31,158 nt of DNA from SZUA-430 sp964483585 (lineage in GTDB: Bacteria; Pseudomonadota; Alphaproteobacteria; Micropepsales; Micropepsaceae): positions 1 through 31,158 of the forward strand of contig CAZABH010000038.1 in the NCBI GenBank assembly GCA_964483585.1, in the 5' to 3' direction. The stretch's first letter is position 1, and each line of letters opens with the position of its first letter. A program made the translations under genes and the position numbers. Shown one piece after another: positions 1 to 7,496 of this stretch. The notes beneath the pieces were generated by a model. That model was not told the DNA's origin. It worked only from the letters and a program-made list of their open reading frames with translations, and made no database searches.

Positions 1-440
1 TGCCGGCGCTCATGCTCATCCGCGCTGCCCTGCCAGGGATGCGCACACGCAAGTTCGGTCGCATCATCAACATCACGAGCGCCATGGTGAAAACCCCGAT
101 GGCGCCCATGGGCCTGTCGACAGCCGCGCGCGCCGCACTCACCGCTGCCTGCAAGGCACTGGTCCCCGAGGTGGCGCCCGACAACGTGACCATCAACAAC
201 CTGTTGCCCGAGCGCTTCGATACCGAGCGCCAGCAGCAGATGGCACGCCTGGCGATGGGCATGAAGGGCATCACCTACGAACAGGCCCGCGCCGAGATCG
301 AAGCATCGATCGCTGCGCGTCGCATGGGACGCCCGGAGGAATTCGGCGATGCCTGCGCGTATCTATGCAGCGCGCAGGCAGGGTATATCTCCGGCCAGAA
401 CCTCCAGCTCGACGGTGGCTCCTACCGGGCGCTCGTATAG
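1..440 (+). CDS. SDR-like oxidoreductase, C-terminal part (5' end outside window)
   Basis: The reading frame is open from base 3 to the TAG at 438-440, so the gene starts before the window and its Rossmann N-terminus is not visible. The visible part has the SDR strand and catalytic-Ser region (RIINITSAMVKTPM), an N-x-L-P segment and the typical C-terminal end (SGQNLQLDGGSYR). The usual Tyr-x3-Lys pair is missing: bases 117-119 encode Ser and 129-131 encode Arg in the segment GLSTAARAAL. This resembles the group of ketoacyl-ACP-reductase-like SDRs known to lack a perfect catalytic tetrad, so the substrate and even the activity are uncertain. It converges on the minus-strand reductase downstream, with a long inverted repeat between the two 3' ends. 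Confidence 0.85.
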   Translation, partial: PALMLIRAALPGMRTRKFGRIINITSAMVKTPMAPMGLSTAARAALTAACKALVPEVAPDNVTINNLLPERFDTERQQQMARLAMGMKGITYEQARAEIEASIAARRMGRPEEFGDACAYLCSAQAGYISGQNLQLDGGSYRALV

Positions 441-449
441 TTTCGGTAG

Positions 450-536
450 TTTCGGTGACAGTGCACTTATCTCCCCCAGACAACTATGATTCCATGGTTC
501 AATCGGTGTAAGGAGATAAGTGCACTGTCACCGAAA
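450..536. repeat. Long inverted repeat, copy 1 of 4
   Basis: Two perfectly complementary 25-base arms (450-474 and 512-536) enclose a 37-base core. The inward-reading arm begins TTTCGGTGACAG, continues GTGCACTTATCTCC, and contains the 8-base palindrome AGTGCACT. It sits between the 3' ends of two convergent genes, 10 bases past one stop and 6 before the other. Just outside the left arm a second TTTCGGTAG stands in tandem with the arm end. The form (inverted arms, variable core) resembles a REPIN or MITE. As RNA it would make a long hairpin on either strand, so it could also end transcription, although there is no clear U-tract. Confidence 0.93.
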
Positions 537-542
537 TTAGCC

Positions 543-1784
543 TCAACTCTCCATGCCGAACGTCAGCCCCGCATGAGCGCGCAGCCGCTCGATCAGGAAG
601 TGTCCCATCGCCGACGCCGGTGTCCACAGCCCGCCACCGGGTGATCCCGGCACAAGCCCATTGAGGCAGATCGCAGCTTCCGCAATCATCTTCGCCGTCG
701 AGCCATAGCCCGGATCCCGATCGCCCGTGACGCGCGCCTTGTAGGTCGTCCCGTCGACACCCGTACCAATGAAGAGCAGATCATAAGATCCCTTCTCGCG
801 CTGTTCCGGCGTTGGCCCTTCGCCGGGCTTCGGCAGCACGAAACGCTTCAGCAGCGCGCGCGTGGGCGGCAAAGCCACGGCCAGCCCGAACGCGCCCATC
901 GCGCCGGTAACGGCCAGAGCCGCAGGCGCCCCCAGGACTGGCCCGCCGGCCATCATCGCTTCCTCATAGGTGAAGTTCCGCCCATACGCATAGCCAAGTA
1001 GCGCATTCGAGCGATGCACCACACGCGTATTGATCGCCGCCATGATGAAGGGTGCCGTCCACCCACCCGCATCGCGGTCATAGCCGACGGGCATGCCACC
1101 GGGTTGGCGCGCACCCCGCCGTTCACCTGCAGGATTGAGCGCGAAGGGATTGCCCATCGCATCGCGGATCCGCGGGTCGCGCCCCATGTTCTCGACCATG
1201 GTCATCATGCTGTCGATCGTGCCACCGCTGATGCCGCCGCGCGCCGAGACGACCCGCATGCGGATCGATGTGCAGGGCCGTCCCGTGATCTTGCGCACCT
1301 CTTCGTTGAGGAAGAACACGCCAAGGTCTGACGGGATCGAGTCAAAGCCGCAGCACGGTACGATGCGTGCGCCCGAAGCCTCGGCTTCATGCTGCCACGT
1401 GTCGATCATGGCCTGGATCCACGGCGCCTCGCCCGTCAGGTCGACATAGTCGGTGCCCGAGCGCGCGCAGGCCTCGACCAGGGCCGAGCCATACTTCGCA
1501 TAAGGTCCGACCGTGGTCAGGATCACGCGCCCCTGGTCAACCAGCGCCTCCAGCGCATTCATGTCTGACGTGTCGGCCACCAGCGTGGCGATCTCGGCAC
1601 CCGCAGCCCCAAGCGCCGCCTTCACCGCATCAAGCTTCTTCTGGCTGCGCCCCGCCATCGCCCAGCGCACCTCGTTGCCGCGATAGCTCGTGGCGAGGTA
1701 CTCGGCGATCAACTGGCCCACGTACCCGGTCGCCCCGAGGACAATGACGTCATAAGGCTTCTGGTCGCGCGGCGTCGGGGGCAT
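543..1784 (-). CDS. Saccharopine dehydrogenase-like (trans-acting enoyl reductase-type) NAD(P) oxidoreductase
   Basis: A 413-residue protein with an N-terminal Rossmann fold (YDVIVLGATGYVGQLIAEYL, GxTGxxG at about residues 17-22), then AGRSQKKLDAV for cofactor binding, TTVGPYAKYGSALVEAC, and GTDYVDLTGE followed by CCGFDSIPSDLG. These are hallmarks of the SCCPDH group that includes mycobacterial trans-acting enoyl reductases. True saccharopine dehydrogenases are larger and differ in the C-terminal half, so a role in lysine metabolism is unlikely; reduction of a lipid or acyl substrate is the better guess. A hydrophobic stretch near residues 285-310 could touch the membrane. The start is the ATG at 1784, with AAGGA about 10 bases upstream. 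It is divergent from the SDR at 1910. Confidence 0.85.
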   Translation of the reverse strand: MPPTPRDQKPYDVIVLGATGYVGQLIAEYLATSYRGNEVRWAMAGRSQKKLDAVKAALGAAGAEIATLVADTSDMNALEALVDQGRVILTTVGPYAKYGSALVEACARSGTDYVDLTGEAPWIQAMIDTWQHEAEASGARIVPCCGFDSIPSDLGVFFLNEEVRKITGRPCTSIRMRVVSARGGISGGTIDSMMTMVENMGRDPRIRDAMGNPFALNPAGERRGARQPGGMPVGYDRDAGGWTAPFIMAAINTRVVHRSNALLGYAYGRNFTYEEAMMAGGPVLGAPAALAVTGAMGAFGLAVALPPTRALLKRFVLPKPGEGPTPEQREKGSYDLLFIGTGVDGTTYKARVTGDRDPGYGSTAKMIAEAAICLNGLVPGSPGGGLWTPASAMGHFLIERLRAHAGLTFGMES

Positions 1785-1909
1785 GGCATGGGGTCCTTGA
1801 AAAGAGCTATATGGGCAGGTCTAGGCCGACCGGGGCCGGCCGCGCAAGCCTGTCAGGGGCGGGCCGCGAGACGATTGAACCGGCGTACACGGGGCTTCGT
1901 ATCACTCAA

Positions 1910-2596
1910 ATGGATCATGGCACCACCAGCATCATCATAGGCGCCACCGGCGGCATCGGGCGCAGCATGGCCGAGGCCTTGCGCACAAGCGGCCCGGTCA
2001 TCGCGTTCTCGCGCCAGTCAGACCCTGCGCTCGACCTCACCGACGAGGCCTCGATCGAGCGTGCGGCCGCCCACGTGGTGGGGCAGGGCCGACCCCTCGG
2101 GCTGCTGGTGATCGCGACCGGCTTCCTGCATGACGAGGTCAACCGTCCCGAACGCAGCCTGCGCGATCTTGCGTCCGGCCATTTCGCCAAGGCCTTTGCC
2201 ATCAACACGATCGGTCCCGCCCTCGTGCTCAAGCACTTCACGCCGCTCCTGCCGCGCGAGGGCCGCTCGGTCGTGGCTGTGCTCTCGGCCAAGGTCGGCA
2301 GCATCGGCGACAATCAGCTCGGCGGCTGGCACGCCTACCGAGCGTCGAAGGCTGCCCTGAACCAGATCCTGCGCACGGCCGCCGTGGAACTGAAGCGCAC
2401 GCGCCCCGGCGCGATTTGCGTTGCGGTGCACCCGGGCACTGTTGATACGAAACTCTCGGCACCGTTCTCGAAATCGGGCCTCAACGTCCGCCCGCCCGAA
2501 GAAGCCGCAGCCGACATCCTGCGGGTGATCGAAAACCTGCAGCCCGCACAGACGGGCGGCTTCTTCGACTACACCGGAGCGCCGCTTCCCTGGTGA
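1910..2596 (+). CDS. Short-chain dehydrogenase of the CsgA (C-factor) type
   Basis: A 228-residue classical SDR. Visible motifs are the nucleotide-binding GATGGIG (residues 11-17), a catalytic Ser near residue 126 (VLSAKVGSIGDN) and Tyr143-x3-Lys147 (YRASKAALNQ), so unlike the first SDR its active site is intact. The PGTVDTKLSAPF segment after the active site is typical of CsgA-like SDRs. The frame extends upstream to an ATG at 1811, but I chose 1910 because it puts the glycine motif at the usual distance from the N-terminus; neither start has a convincing Shine-Dalgarno sequence. The TGA ends at the first base of inverted repeat copy 2. The substrate is unknown. Confidence 0.88.
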   Translation: MDHGTTSIIIGATGGIGRSMAEALRTSGPVIAFSRQSDPALDLTDEASIERAAAHVVGQGRPLGLLVIATGFLHDEVNRPERSLRDLASGHFAKAFAINTIGPALVLKHFTPLLPREGRSVVAVLSAKVGSIGDNQLGGWHAYRASKAALNQILRTAAVELKRTRPGAICVAVHPGTVDTKLSAPFSKSGLNVRPPEEAAADILRVIENLQPAQTGGFFDYTGAPLPW

Positions 2597-2692
2597 GTTA
2601 ATTACGGTGACAGTGCACTTATCTCCCGGAAGAAAGCGCACTAGCGGCCATATTAGTGAGGAGAGATAAGTGCACTGTCACCGTAATTAACT
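2596..2692. repeat. Long inverted repeat, copy 2 of 4
   Basis: The longest copy: 30-base perfect arms (2596-2625 and 2663-2692) around a 37-base core, with an inner 5-base stem CACTA/TAGTG. Compared with copy 1, the outer arm reads TTACGG instead of TTTCGG, and the change is matched in the opposite arm. It lies between two convergent 3' ends. The left arm starts on the last base of the SDR stop codon, and the right arm contains the TAA stop of the molybdopterin oxidoreductase (2687-2689). Confidence 0.94.
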
Positions 2693-4744
2693 TGCCGCCC
2701 GAACCTCCACCGGCACCCCCGACAGCGCCGCATTCCCCGACAGCGGATCGATCGCAGTCTCGTCGGTCAGGTCGTTGAGGCTCACCCCGGCATGCGCCTG
2801 CGCGGTCTGCATCGCGATACCCTCAAGCCCATGCCCCCAGCCATGCGGGATGGAAACCGTGCCCGGCATCATGTCGTCGGTGACTTCCACCTTGAGCCGC
2901 ACAGTGCCCGTGCGCGAGATGACTTCGGCCAGCGACCCATCACCCAGGTTGCGCGCCCGCGCATCCGCCGGGTTGATCATCAACGTGCAGCGCTCCTTGC
3001 CCTTGACCAGGCGCGGCGAATTGTGAAGCCACGAATTGTTCGAGCGCACATGCCGCCGTCCGATCAGCCGGAGCCGCGCATCGACGGGCCGCGCCATCTC
3101 GCCTGAAAGCCGTGCAAGGTCGGCCACGAAGGTGGCCGGCGCAATGTCGATCGTCTTGTCCTTCGTCTGCAGGCGGTCGGGCAGGCGCCCGCCTTCTGGC
3201 GCGCCGAAATCCAGCCCGGACGGGGCCGCCTCAAGCTGCGCGAGGCTGATCCCGTAGGGCCCCGCCTGCAGCATCTGGTCGAGGATCTCGCGCGGACTTC
3301 GGCCTGCCACGCGCTCGCCACTGATCACTTCTGCAAGCCCGCGCAGGATTTCCCAGTCCTGTTTCTCGCCGCCTGCCGGCGCAAGCAGCGGCGGCGAATA
3401 GGCCGCGAAATTGCGCACGGCCATCGGCAGCAGGAATAGCCCGTAATGGTCCTTCTCCAGCGGGCCGACCGGCGGCAGGATGTAATGCGCCCGCCGGCTC
3501 GTGGCGTTGCGATACATGTCGACCGACACCATGAGCTCGAGTCCGGCAAGCGCCCGGTCAAGGCGCCCGCCATTCGGCGTGGAGAGAACGGGATTGCCCG
3601 CCACCACGAAGAGCGCGCGGATCTGGCCTTCACCCGGGGTCTCGATTTCCTCGGACATTGCAGCCGCAGGGAACTCGCCAAGCACTTCCGGATGTCCGGA
3701 AACGCGCGAGTGGAAGCGCCCGCTGCCGCCCGGTCCCGTACGCGCGACCATGTCGATGACGGGTGACGGGAACACGAGCCCGCCCGTCCGGTCGAGTTGC
3801 CCGCTCACGATATTGACGCACGCGATGAGCCAGGCCACCAGCGTGCCGAAGGCCTGCGTCGTGGCGCCGATGCGCCCGTAGAGCGCGGCCGGTCCGGCAA
3901 TCAGCCGCTCAGCCAGGAACCCGACATCCGAAGCACTCACGCCCGCACGTTCAAGGCATGCCGCGCTGTCAAAGGGCGCAAGCGCTTGCCACAGCGCATC
4001 AAGGTTCCGGATGTGCGGCGACAGGGCAGGGACCCGTGGCTGCAATGCCTTCAGCAGTGCAATGAGCAGGAACGCATCGCTCGCCGGCCGGATGAAGACA
4101 TGCCGGTCGGCGATGTTCGCCGTCTCCGACCGCCGCGGATCGATGACGATGAGTTGCCCACCGCGCGCCTGCAGCGCCTTCGCCCGGTTGCGGAAGTCAG
4201 GAACCGTCCAGACGCTGCCGTTTGACGCCATCGGGTTGCCGCCGACGATGATCATCGTCTCGGTGCGGTCGATGTCCGGGATGGCCCAGAGCCCCGAATG
4301 CCCATAGAGGCGCAGGTTCACGACCTGGTGCGGCATCTGGTCGACAGTGCTGGCGGAAAACACGGCACGTGTCTTGAGCGCCCGCTTGAGATCGCCCGTC
4401 GTCAGCGTGTTGCCATAGCTGTGTGCATTGGGATTGCCCACATAGAGCGCCGCCGCCTTCGGATCGCGCTCAAGGATCGCGCGCGTCCGCTCGCCGATCT
4501 CGGCGAAGGCCTGCTCCCAGCTGATGGTCTCCCAGGTCGACCCTGTGCGCTTCTGCGGTGCACGCAACCGGTCGGGATCATTCTGCAGGTCCTCGAGCGC
4601 CGTCGCCTTCGGGCAGATATGCCCCCGCGACAGCGCATTGGCCGGATCCCCCTTGATCGACAGGATCTCGCGCCCCTCGGTCGCAATCACGATCCCGCAA
4701 TTGGCCTCGCAGATATTGCAGGTACGGTGATGGATCCGGGTCAT
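2687..4744 (-). CDS. Molybdopterin-dependent oxidoreductase (FdhF/BisC-like family)
   Basis: A 685-residue catalytic subunit. The N-terminus has Cys9-x2-Cys12-x3-Cys16-x27-Cys44 followed by Pro-Lys, the [4Fe-4S] site of this superfamily. Cofactor-binding segments follow (IIVGGNPMASN, LIVIDPRRSETAN, LFVVAGNPVLS), and the C-terminal molybdopterin dinucleotide-binding domain starts near residue 575 (RRHVRSNNSWLHN, MINPADARARNLGDG). Where formate dehydrogenases carry the Mo-ligating Cys or Sec, this protein reads SASTVDQMPHQV with no Cys, so formate is not a safe substrate call. There is no Tat signal, so it is probably cytoplasmic. The ATG at 4744 has GAGG about 10 bases upstream. The stop codon lies inside repeat copy 2. 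No partner subunit gene is adjacent. Confidence 0.9.
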   Translation of the reverse strand: MTRIHHRTCNICEANCGIVIATEGREILSIKGDPANALSRGHICPKATALEDLQNDPDRLRAPQKRTGSTWETISWEQAFAEIGERTRAILERDPKAAALYVGNPNAHSYGNTLTTGDLKRALKTRAVFSASTVDQMPHQVVNLRLYGHSGLWAIPDIDRTETMIIVGGNPMASNGSVWTVPDFRNRAKALQARGGQLIVIDPRRSETANIADRHVFIRPASDAFLLIALLKALQPRVPALSPHIRNLDALWQALAPFDSAACLERAGVSASDVGFLAERLIAGPAALYGRIGATTQAFGTLVAWLIACVNIVSGQLDRTGGLVFPSPVIDMVARTGPGGSGRFHSRVSGHPEVLGEFPAAAMSEEIETPGEGQIRALFVVAGNPVLSTPNGGRLDRALAGLELMVSVDMYRNATSRRAHYILPPVGPLEKDHYGLFLLPMAVRNFAAYSPPLLAPAGGEKQDWEILRGLAEVISGERVAGRSPREILDQMLQAGPYGISLAQLEAAPSGLDFGAPEGGRLPDRLQTKDKTIDIAPATFVADLARLSGEMARPVDARLRLIGRRHVRSNNSWLHNSPRLVKGKERCTLMINPADARARNLGDGSLAEVISRTGTVRLKVEVTDDMMPGTVSIPHGWGHGLEGIAMQTAQAHAGVSLNDLTDETAIDPLSGNAALSGVPVEVRAAS

Positions 4745-4760
4745 CGCCCAACCTCAGATG

Positions 4761-4848
4761 ATTTCGGTGACAGTGCACTCATTCCCGCTAAAACCCGGCA
4801 GCAGGCGCTCACGGCAGGGCAGGGGAATGAGTGCACTGTCACCGAAAT
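4761..4848. repeat. Long inverted repeat, copy 3 of 4 (variant arms)
   Basis: Perfect 26-base arms (4761-4786 and 4823-4848) around a 36-base core. The outer part matches the other copies, but the inner part reads CACTCATTCCC where they read CACTTATCTCC. The right arm carries the exact complementary changes, so pairing is kept. It lies between co-directional genes, 12 bases past the aldehyde dehydrogenase stop and 17 bases before the start of the molybdopterin oxidoreductase. Confidence 0.93.
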
Positions 4849-4859
4849 GGCGCGAGCGC

Positions 4860-6263
4860 CTACTTCGCCATGTTGATGATCTTGAGCTGCGTGAACTCGG
4901 CAAGGCCTTCCTCGCCCAGCTCCGCGCCAAGGCCCGACAGCTTCGCCCCGCCGAAGGGAATGTTCGGCGCAAGGTCGGCATGCTTGTTCACCCACACCGT
5001 CCCGGCTTCCATCTTGTCGGCCAGCGCATAGGCCTTGTCGGTATCCTTCGCCCATACCGAGCCGCCAAGCCCCCAAGGCGAGGCATTCGCGCGCGCCACT
5101 GCATCCTCGGCATCCTTGAACTTGATGACCGGAAGCACCGGACCGAACTGCTCCTCGTCGACAAGCCGCGTGCCATCGGTGATGTCGCGCACGATCGTCG
5201 GGCGGATGAAATAGCCGGGCCTGTCCTCGACCGTGCCACCGGCAATCACGCGGCCATTCTTCTTTCCATCCTCGATGAATTCCTTCACCTTCTCGTATTG
5301 CATCCGGTTCTGCAGTGGCCCGATCTGCGTGCCCTGCATCAGCCCGTCGCCGATGATGGCCGCATCGGCCAGCTTCGCAAGCTCGCCACACATCTCGTCA
5401 TAGATCGACTCGTGCACATAGAGCCGCTTCATCGCGATGCACACCTGCCCGTTGTTCTGGAACGCGCTTTGGAAGAGCTTGGGCGCAGCCTCCTTCGGAT
5501 TCACGTCGTCGAGAACAATGCCCGCATCATTGCCGCCAAGTTCCAGCGTCACGCGCTTCAGCGCCTCGGCTGCACTCGCCATCACCTTCTTGCCGGTGGC
5601 CGTCGACCCCGTGAACGAGATCTTGCGGATATCAGGATGCGCGGTCATCGCGCCACCCAGGTCATTGGCGTCCGCAATGATGTTGACGACGCCCGGCGGC
5701 ACCAGCCCCTGGATAAGCTGGCCCAGCTTCAGCGTGGTCAACGGCGTGGTCGGCGCGGGTTTGATCACGATCGTATTGCCCGCAAGCAGCGCCGGCGGCA
5801 GCTTGAAGGCAAGCAGGATCATGGGGAAGTTCCACGGCGTGATCGCGCCGATGACGCCCAGCGGCTTGCGGTGCGCCTCGACGCGCTGGCTCGCGCTGTC
5901 GTCGATGACCTTTACCGGCAGGTCCAGCATCGTGAAATACTTGAAGAACGCCGCCGCACCATAGATCTCGCCAGTGGCATCGCCGATCGGCTTGCCCTGT
6001 TCCTGCGTCAGCAACCGGGCCAGTTCGCCCGCGTTCTTCTCGATCACGTCCGCAATCGCCAGCAGCACCTTCTTGCGTTCGGCAATCGGCTTGGCGCTCC
6101 AGGCGGGGAAGGCCGCCTTCGCAGCTGCAACCGCCTCATCCAGCTGCGCCTTCGACGCACGCGGGCAGGTCGCGAAAGCCTCTTCGGTTGCCGGGTTGAT
6201 GACGGGCATGGTCTGCGCGCCATCGACAAGTTTTCCGCCAATCAGCAGCTTGTAGTCGCTCAT
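4860..6263 (-). CDS. NAD(P)-dependent aldehyde dehydrogenase
   Basis: A 467-residue member of the ALDH superfamily, which oxidises aldehydes to acids with NAD(P)+. The full active site is visible: ITPWNFP with Asn145, the cofactor Lys168 (VIKPAPTTP), FTGSTATGKK for dinucleotide binding, the general base Glu241 (LELGG), the nucleophile Cys275 (NNGQVCIA) and EEQFGPVLPV. Length is normal. The start is clear: AGGAGG lies 7 bases before the ATG at 6263. Upstream repeat copy 4 falls in the leader region and copy 3 lies just after the stop. It runs in the same direction as the DUF1330 gene upstream and the molybdopterin oxidoreductase downstream, but with repeats in both gaps. The substrate cannot be told. 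Confidence 0.93.
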   Translation of the reverse strand: MSDYKLLIGGKLVDGAQTMPVINPATEEAFATCPRASKAQLDEAVAAAKAAFPAWSAKPIAERKKVLLAIADVIEKNAGELARLLTQEQGKPIGDATGEIYGAAAFFKYFTMLDLPVKVIDDSASQRVEAHRKPLGVIGAITPWNFPMILLAFKLPPALLAGNTIVIKPAPTTPLTTLKLGQLIQGLVPPGVVNIIADANDLGGAMTAHPDIRKISFTGSTATGKKVMASAAEALKRVTLELGGNDAGIVLDDVNPKEAAPKLFQSAFQNNGQVCIAMKRLYVHESIYDEMCGELAKLADAAIIGDGLMQGTQIGPLQNRMQYEKVKEFIEDGKKNGRVIAGGTVEDRPGYFIRPTIVRDITDGTRLVDEEQFGPVLPVIKFKDAEDAVARANASPWGLGGSVWAKDTDKAYALADKMEAGTVWVNKHADLAPNIPFGGAKLSGLGAELGEEGLAEFTQLKIINMAK

Positions 6264-6285
6264 GATGTTTCCTCCTATACATAAA

Positions 6286-6370
6286 TTCGGTGACAGTGCG
6301 CTTATCTCCGCGCGCCTGCTTTGAAGTCAAAGCGCAGTTCTGTGAGGGAGATAAGTGCACTGTCACCGTA
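6286..6370. repeat. Long inverted repeat, copy 4 of 4 (imperfect)
   Basis: Arms of 24 bases (6286-6309 and 6347-6370) flank a 37-base core. One pair is a T-T mismatch near the outer end. Another is G6300 against T6356, which keeps a G-U wobble in RNA. The core has its own stem, GCTTTGA/TCAAAGC, so the folded form would be a hairpin on a hairpin. It lies between the DUF1330 stop (7 bases away) and the aldehyde dehydrogenase ribosome-binding site (about 10 bases away). Confidence 0.9.
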
Positions 6371-6377
6371 AATGGCT

Positions 6378-6815
6378 TCAGGCAAATCCCGTCCCGACCT
6401 CGCGCGGCGCAAAGCGCACGAGCCGGCTGGTCAGTACCGCCGCCTGCCGGTGCATCACCGCAAGTTTATACGCGGGATCCGTCACCATGGCCAGGAATGC
6501 GCCTGCATTGGGGTAGAAGGCTATGAAAGCCGCGTCCCATGCCTCTGACGACGGCCCTGTCACCATGGCCTCCATCTGCCCGCGCCAGATCGTACGGCCG
6601 CCGACCCGCGTGAAGATGGGCTCGCTCGTCCGCCCGTACTCGGCATAGGCTTGAGCGCCCGTGAGGTTCAGGCCCGCATGGCTGTGTCCGTCCGGATAGG
6701 CCGCGCTCTCACGGAACCGGATCAGGTTCAGCATGTTGATGGGCGTATCCCGCGGCAGCGCCTTGAACGCATCGAAGTTTTGGCGTGACGGATCAACGAA
6801 GAATTCTTCACTCAT
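6378..6815 (-). CDS. DUF1330 family protein
   Basis: A 145-residue soluble protein. The segments PINMLNLIRFRE, YAEYGRTSEPIFTRVGG, WDAAFIAFYPNAGAFLAMVTDP and a short C-terminal strand are characteristic of DUF1330, small proteins with a dimeric alpha-beta barrel fold and no agreed biochemical role. GAGG lies about 8 bases before the ATG at 6815. It precedes the aldehyde dehydrogenase on the same strand, separated by repeat copy 4, and starts 42 bases after the six-helix membrane protein gene, so co-transcription is possible but not shown. Confidence 0.82.
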   Translation of the reverse strand: MSEEFFVDPSRQNFDAFKALPRDTPINMLNLIRFRESAAYPDGHSHAGLNLTGAQAYAEYGRTSEPIFTRVGGRTIWRGQMEAMVTGPSSEAWDAAFIAFYPNAGAFLAMVTDPAYKLAVMHRQAAVLTSRLVRFAPREVGTGFA

Positions 6816-6857
6816 GCAGGGCCTCGCGCTGTGGGAGGGGCAGGGACCGTCAGGACC

Positions 6858-7496
6858 CTAGCCCGCACCATGGCGCATCGTAATGTATGAAGAGGCCATG
6901 AGATAGACCACCATGATCGCAACCGCGATGTCCCACGTCGTGAGACCGGGCAGCACCCCCATGCGCTCGCCCGCGCCCCACAGGAAGATAGGCACCTGCG
7001 TCGCCCAGAAGCTCACCGCACTCGTGTTCGCGATCATCTGCCGGTCGAACTCGTCGCTGCCAAGCCAGAGACGCAGGTTGAGCAGGGACTGAAGGGCAAG
7101 AAGGGCAACGACGGCTACCATGACCGTTTCCCCCGGAGCCGCCGGGATGAGGCCAAGCAGCGTTGGGTCGACCGGCATGAACAGCAGCAGTGCCGCGAGC
7201 AGCAGCACCGCCCCCTGCATCCGGTACCGGGCAACCTGCGCAGGAGTAGCAATGCGTTGTTCCTCGCCGCTGATGACGGTCCCAAGCGACCGTCGGGCAA
7301 AGGAAAGCCCGAGCACCATGACGCCTTGTCCGGCCAGCAGCGCGGCAAGCACCACCGCCAGCGCATCGGACCAGTTGGTCATGCCGCCGCTTTCCACGGC
7401 ATCCACCAAATAGCTGAACCCGAAAAATCCGATCACGGCGCCAACGATGACACTGAGGAGTGTAAAGACCAGTGTGGACGGGGTTTTCGTTGTCAT
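6858..7496 (-). CDS. Six-helix integral membrane protein, partner of the XRE regulator
   Basis: A 212-residue hydrophobic protein with six probable membrane helices at about residues 10-32, 44-66, 94-112, 124-142, 157-174 and 187-206. A polar loop LWLGSDEFDRQMIANTSAVSF precedes helix 5; similar DE-containing loops occur in uncharacterised membrane proteins encoded beside small XRE regulators. The start ATG overlaps the stop of the XRE gene (ATGA), and GGAG lies 8 bases upstream inside that gene, so translation is probably coupled. No enzymatic or transport motif is recognised. A membrane sensor or the effector of the XRE regulator is possible, but this is inference from context. Confidence 0.85.
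   Translation of the reverse strand: MTTKTPSTLVFTLLSVIVGAVIGFFGFSYLVDAVESGGMTNWSDALAVVLAALLAGQGVMVLGLSFARRSLGTVISGEEQRIATPAQVARYRMQGAVLLLAALLLFMPVDPTLLGLIPAAPGETVMVAVVALLALQSLLNLRLWLGSDEFDRQMIANTSAVSFWATQVPIFLWGAGERMGVLPGLTTWDIAVAIMVVYLMASSYITMRHGAG

Noticed and set aside
4758..6284. A 508-codon open frame on the plus strand
   Set aside because: It lies fully opposite the aldehyde dehydrogenase, which has every catalytic motif; the product has low-complexity Arg/His/Leu composition and its ends fall in the inverted repeats.
450..6373. Reading the four inverted repeats as a CRISPR array
   Set aside because: The copies are 1.5-2.2 kb apart with genes between them, the arms are inverted rather than direct, and no cas gene is present.
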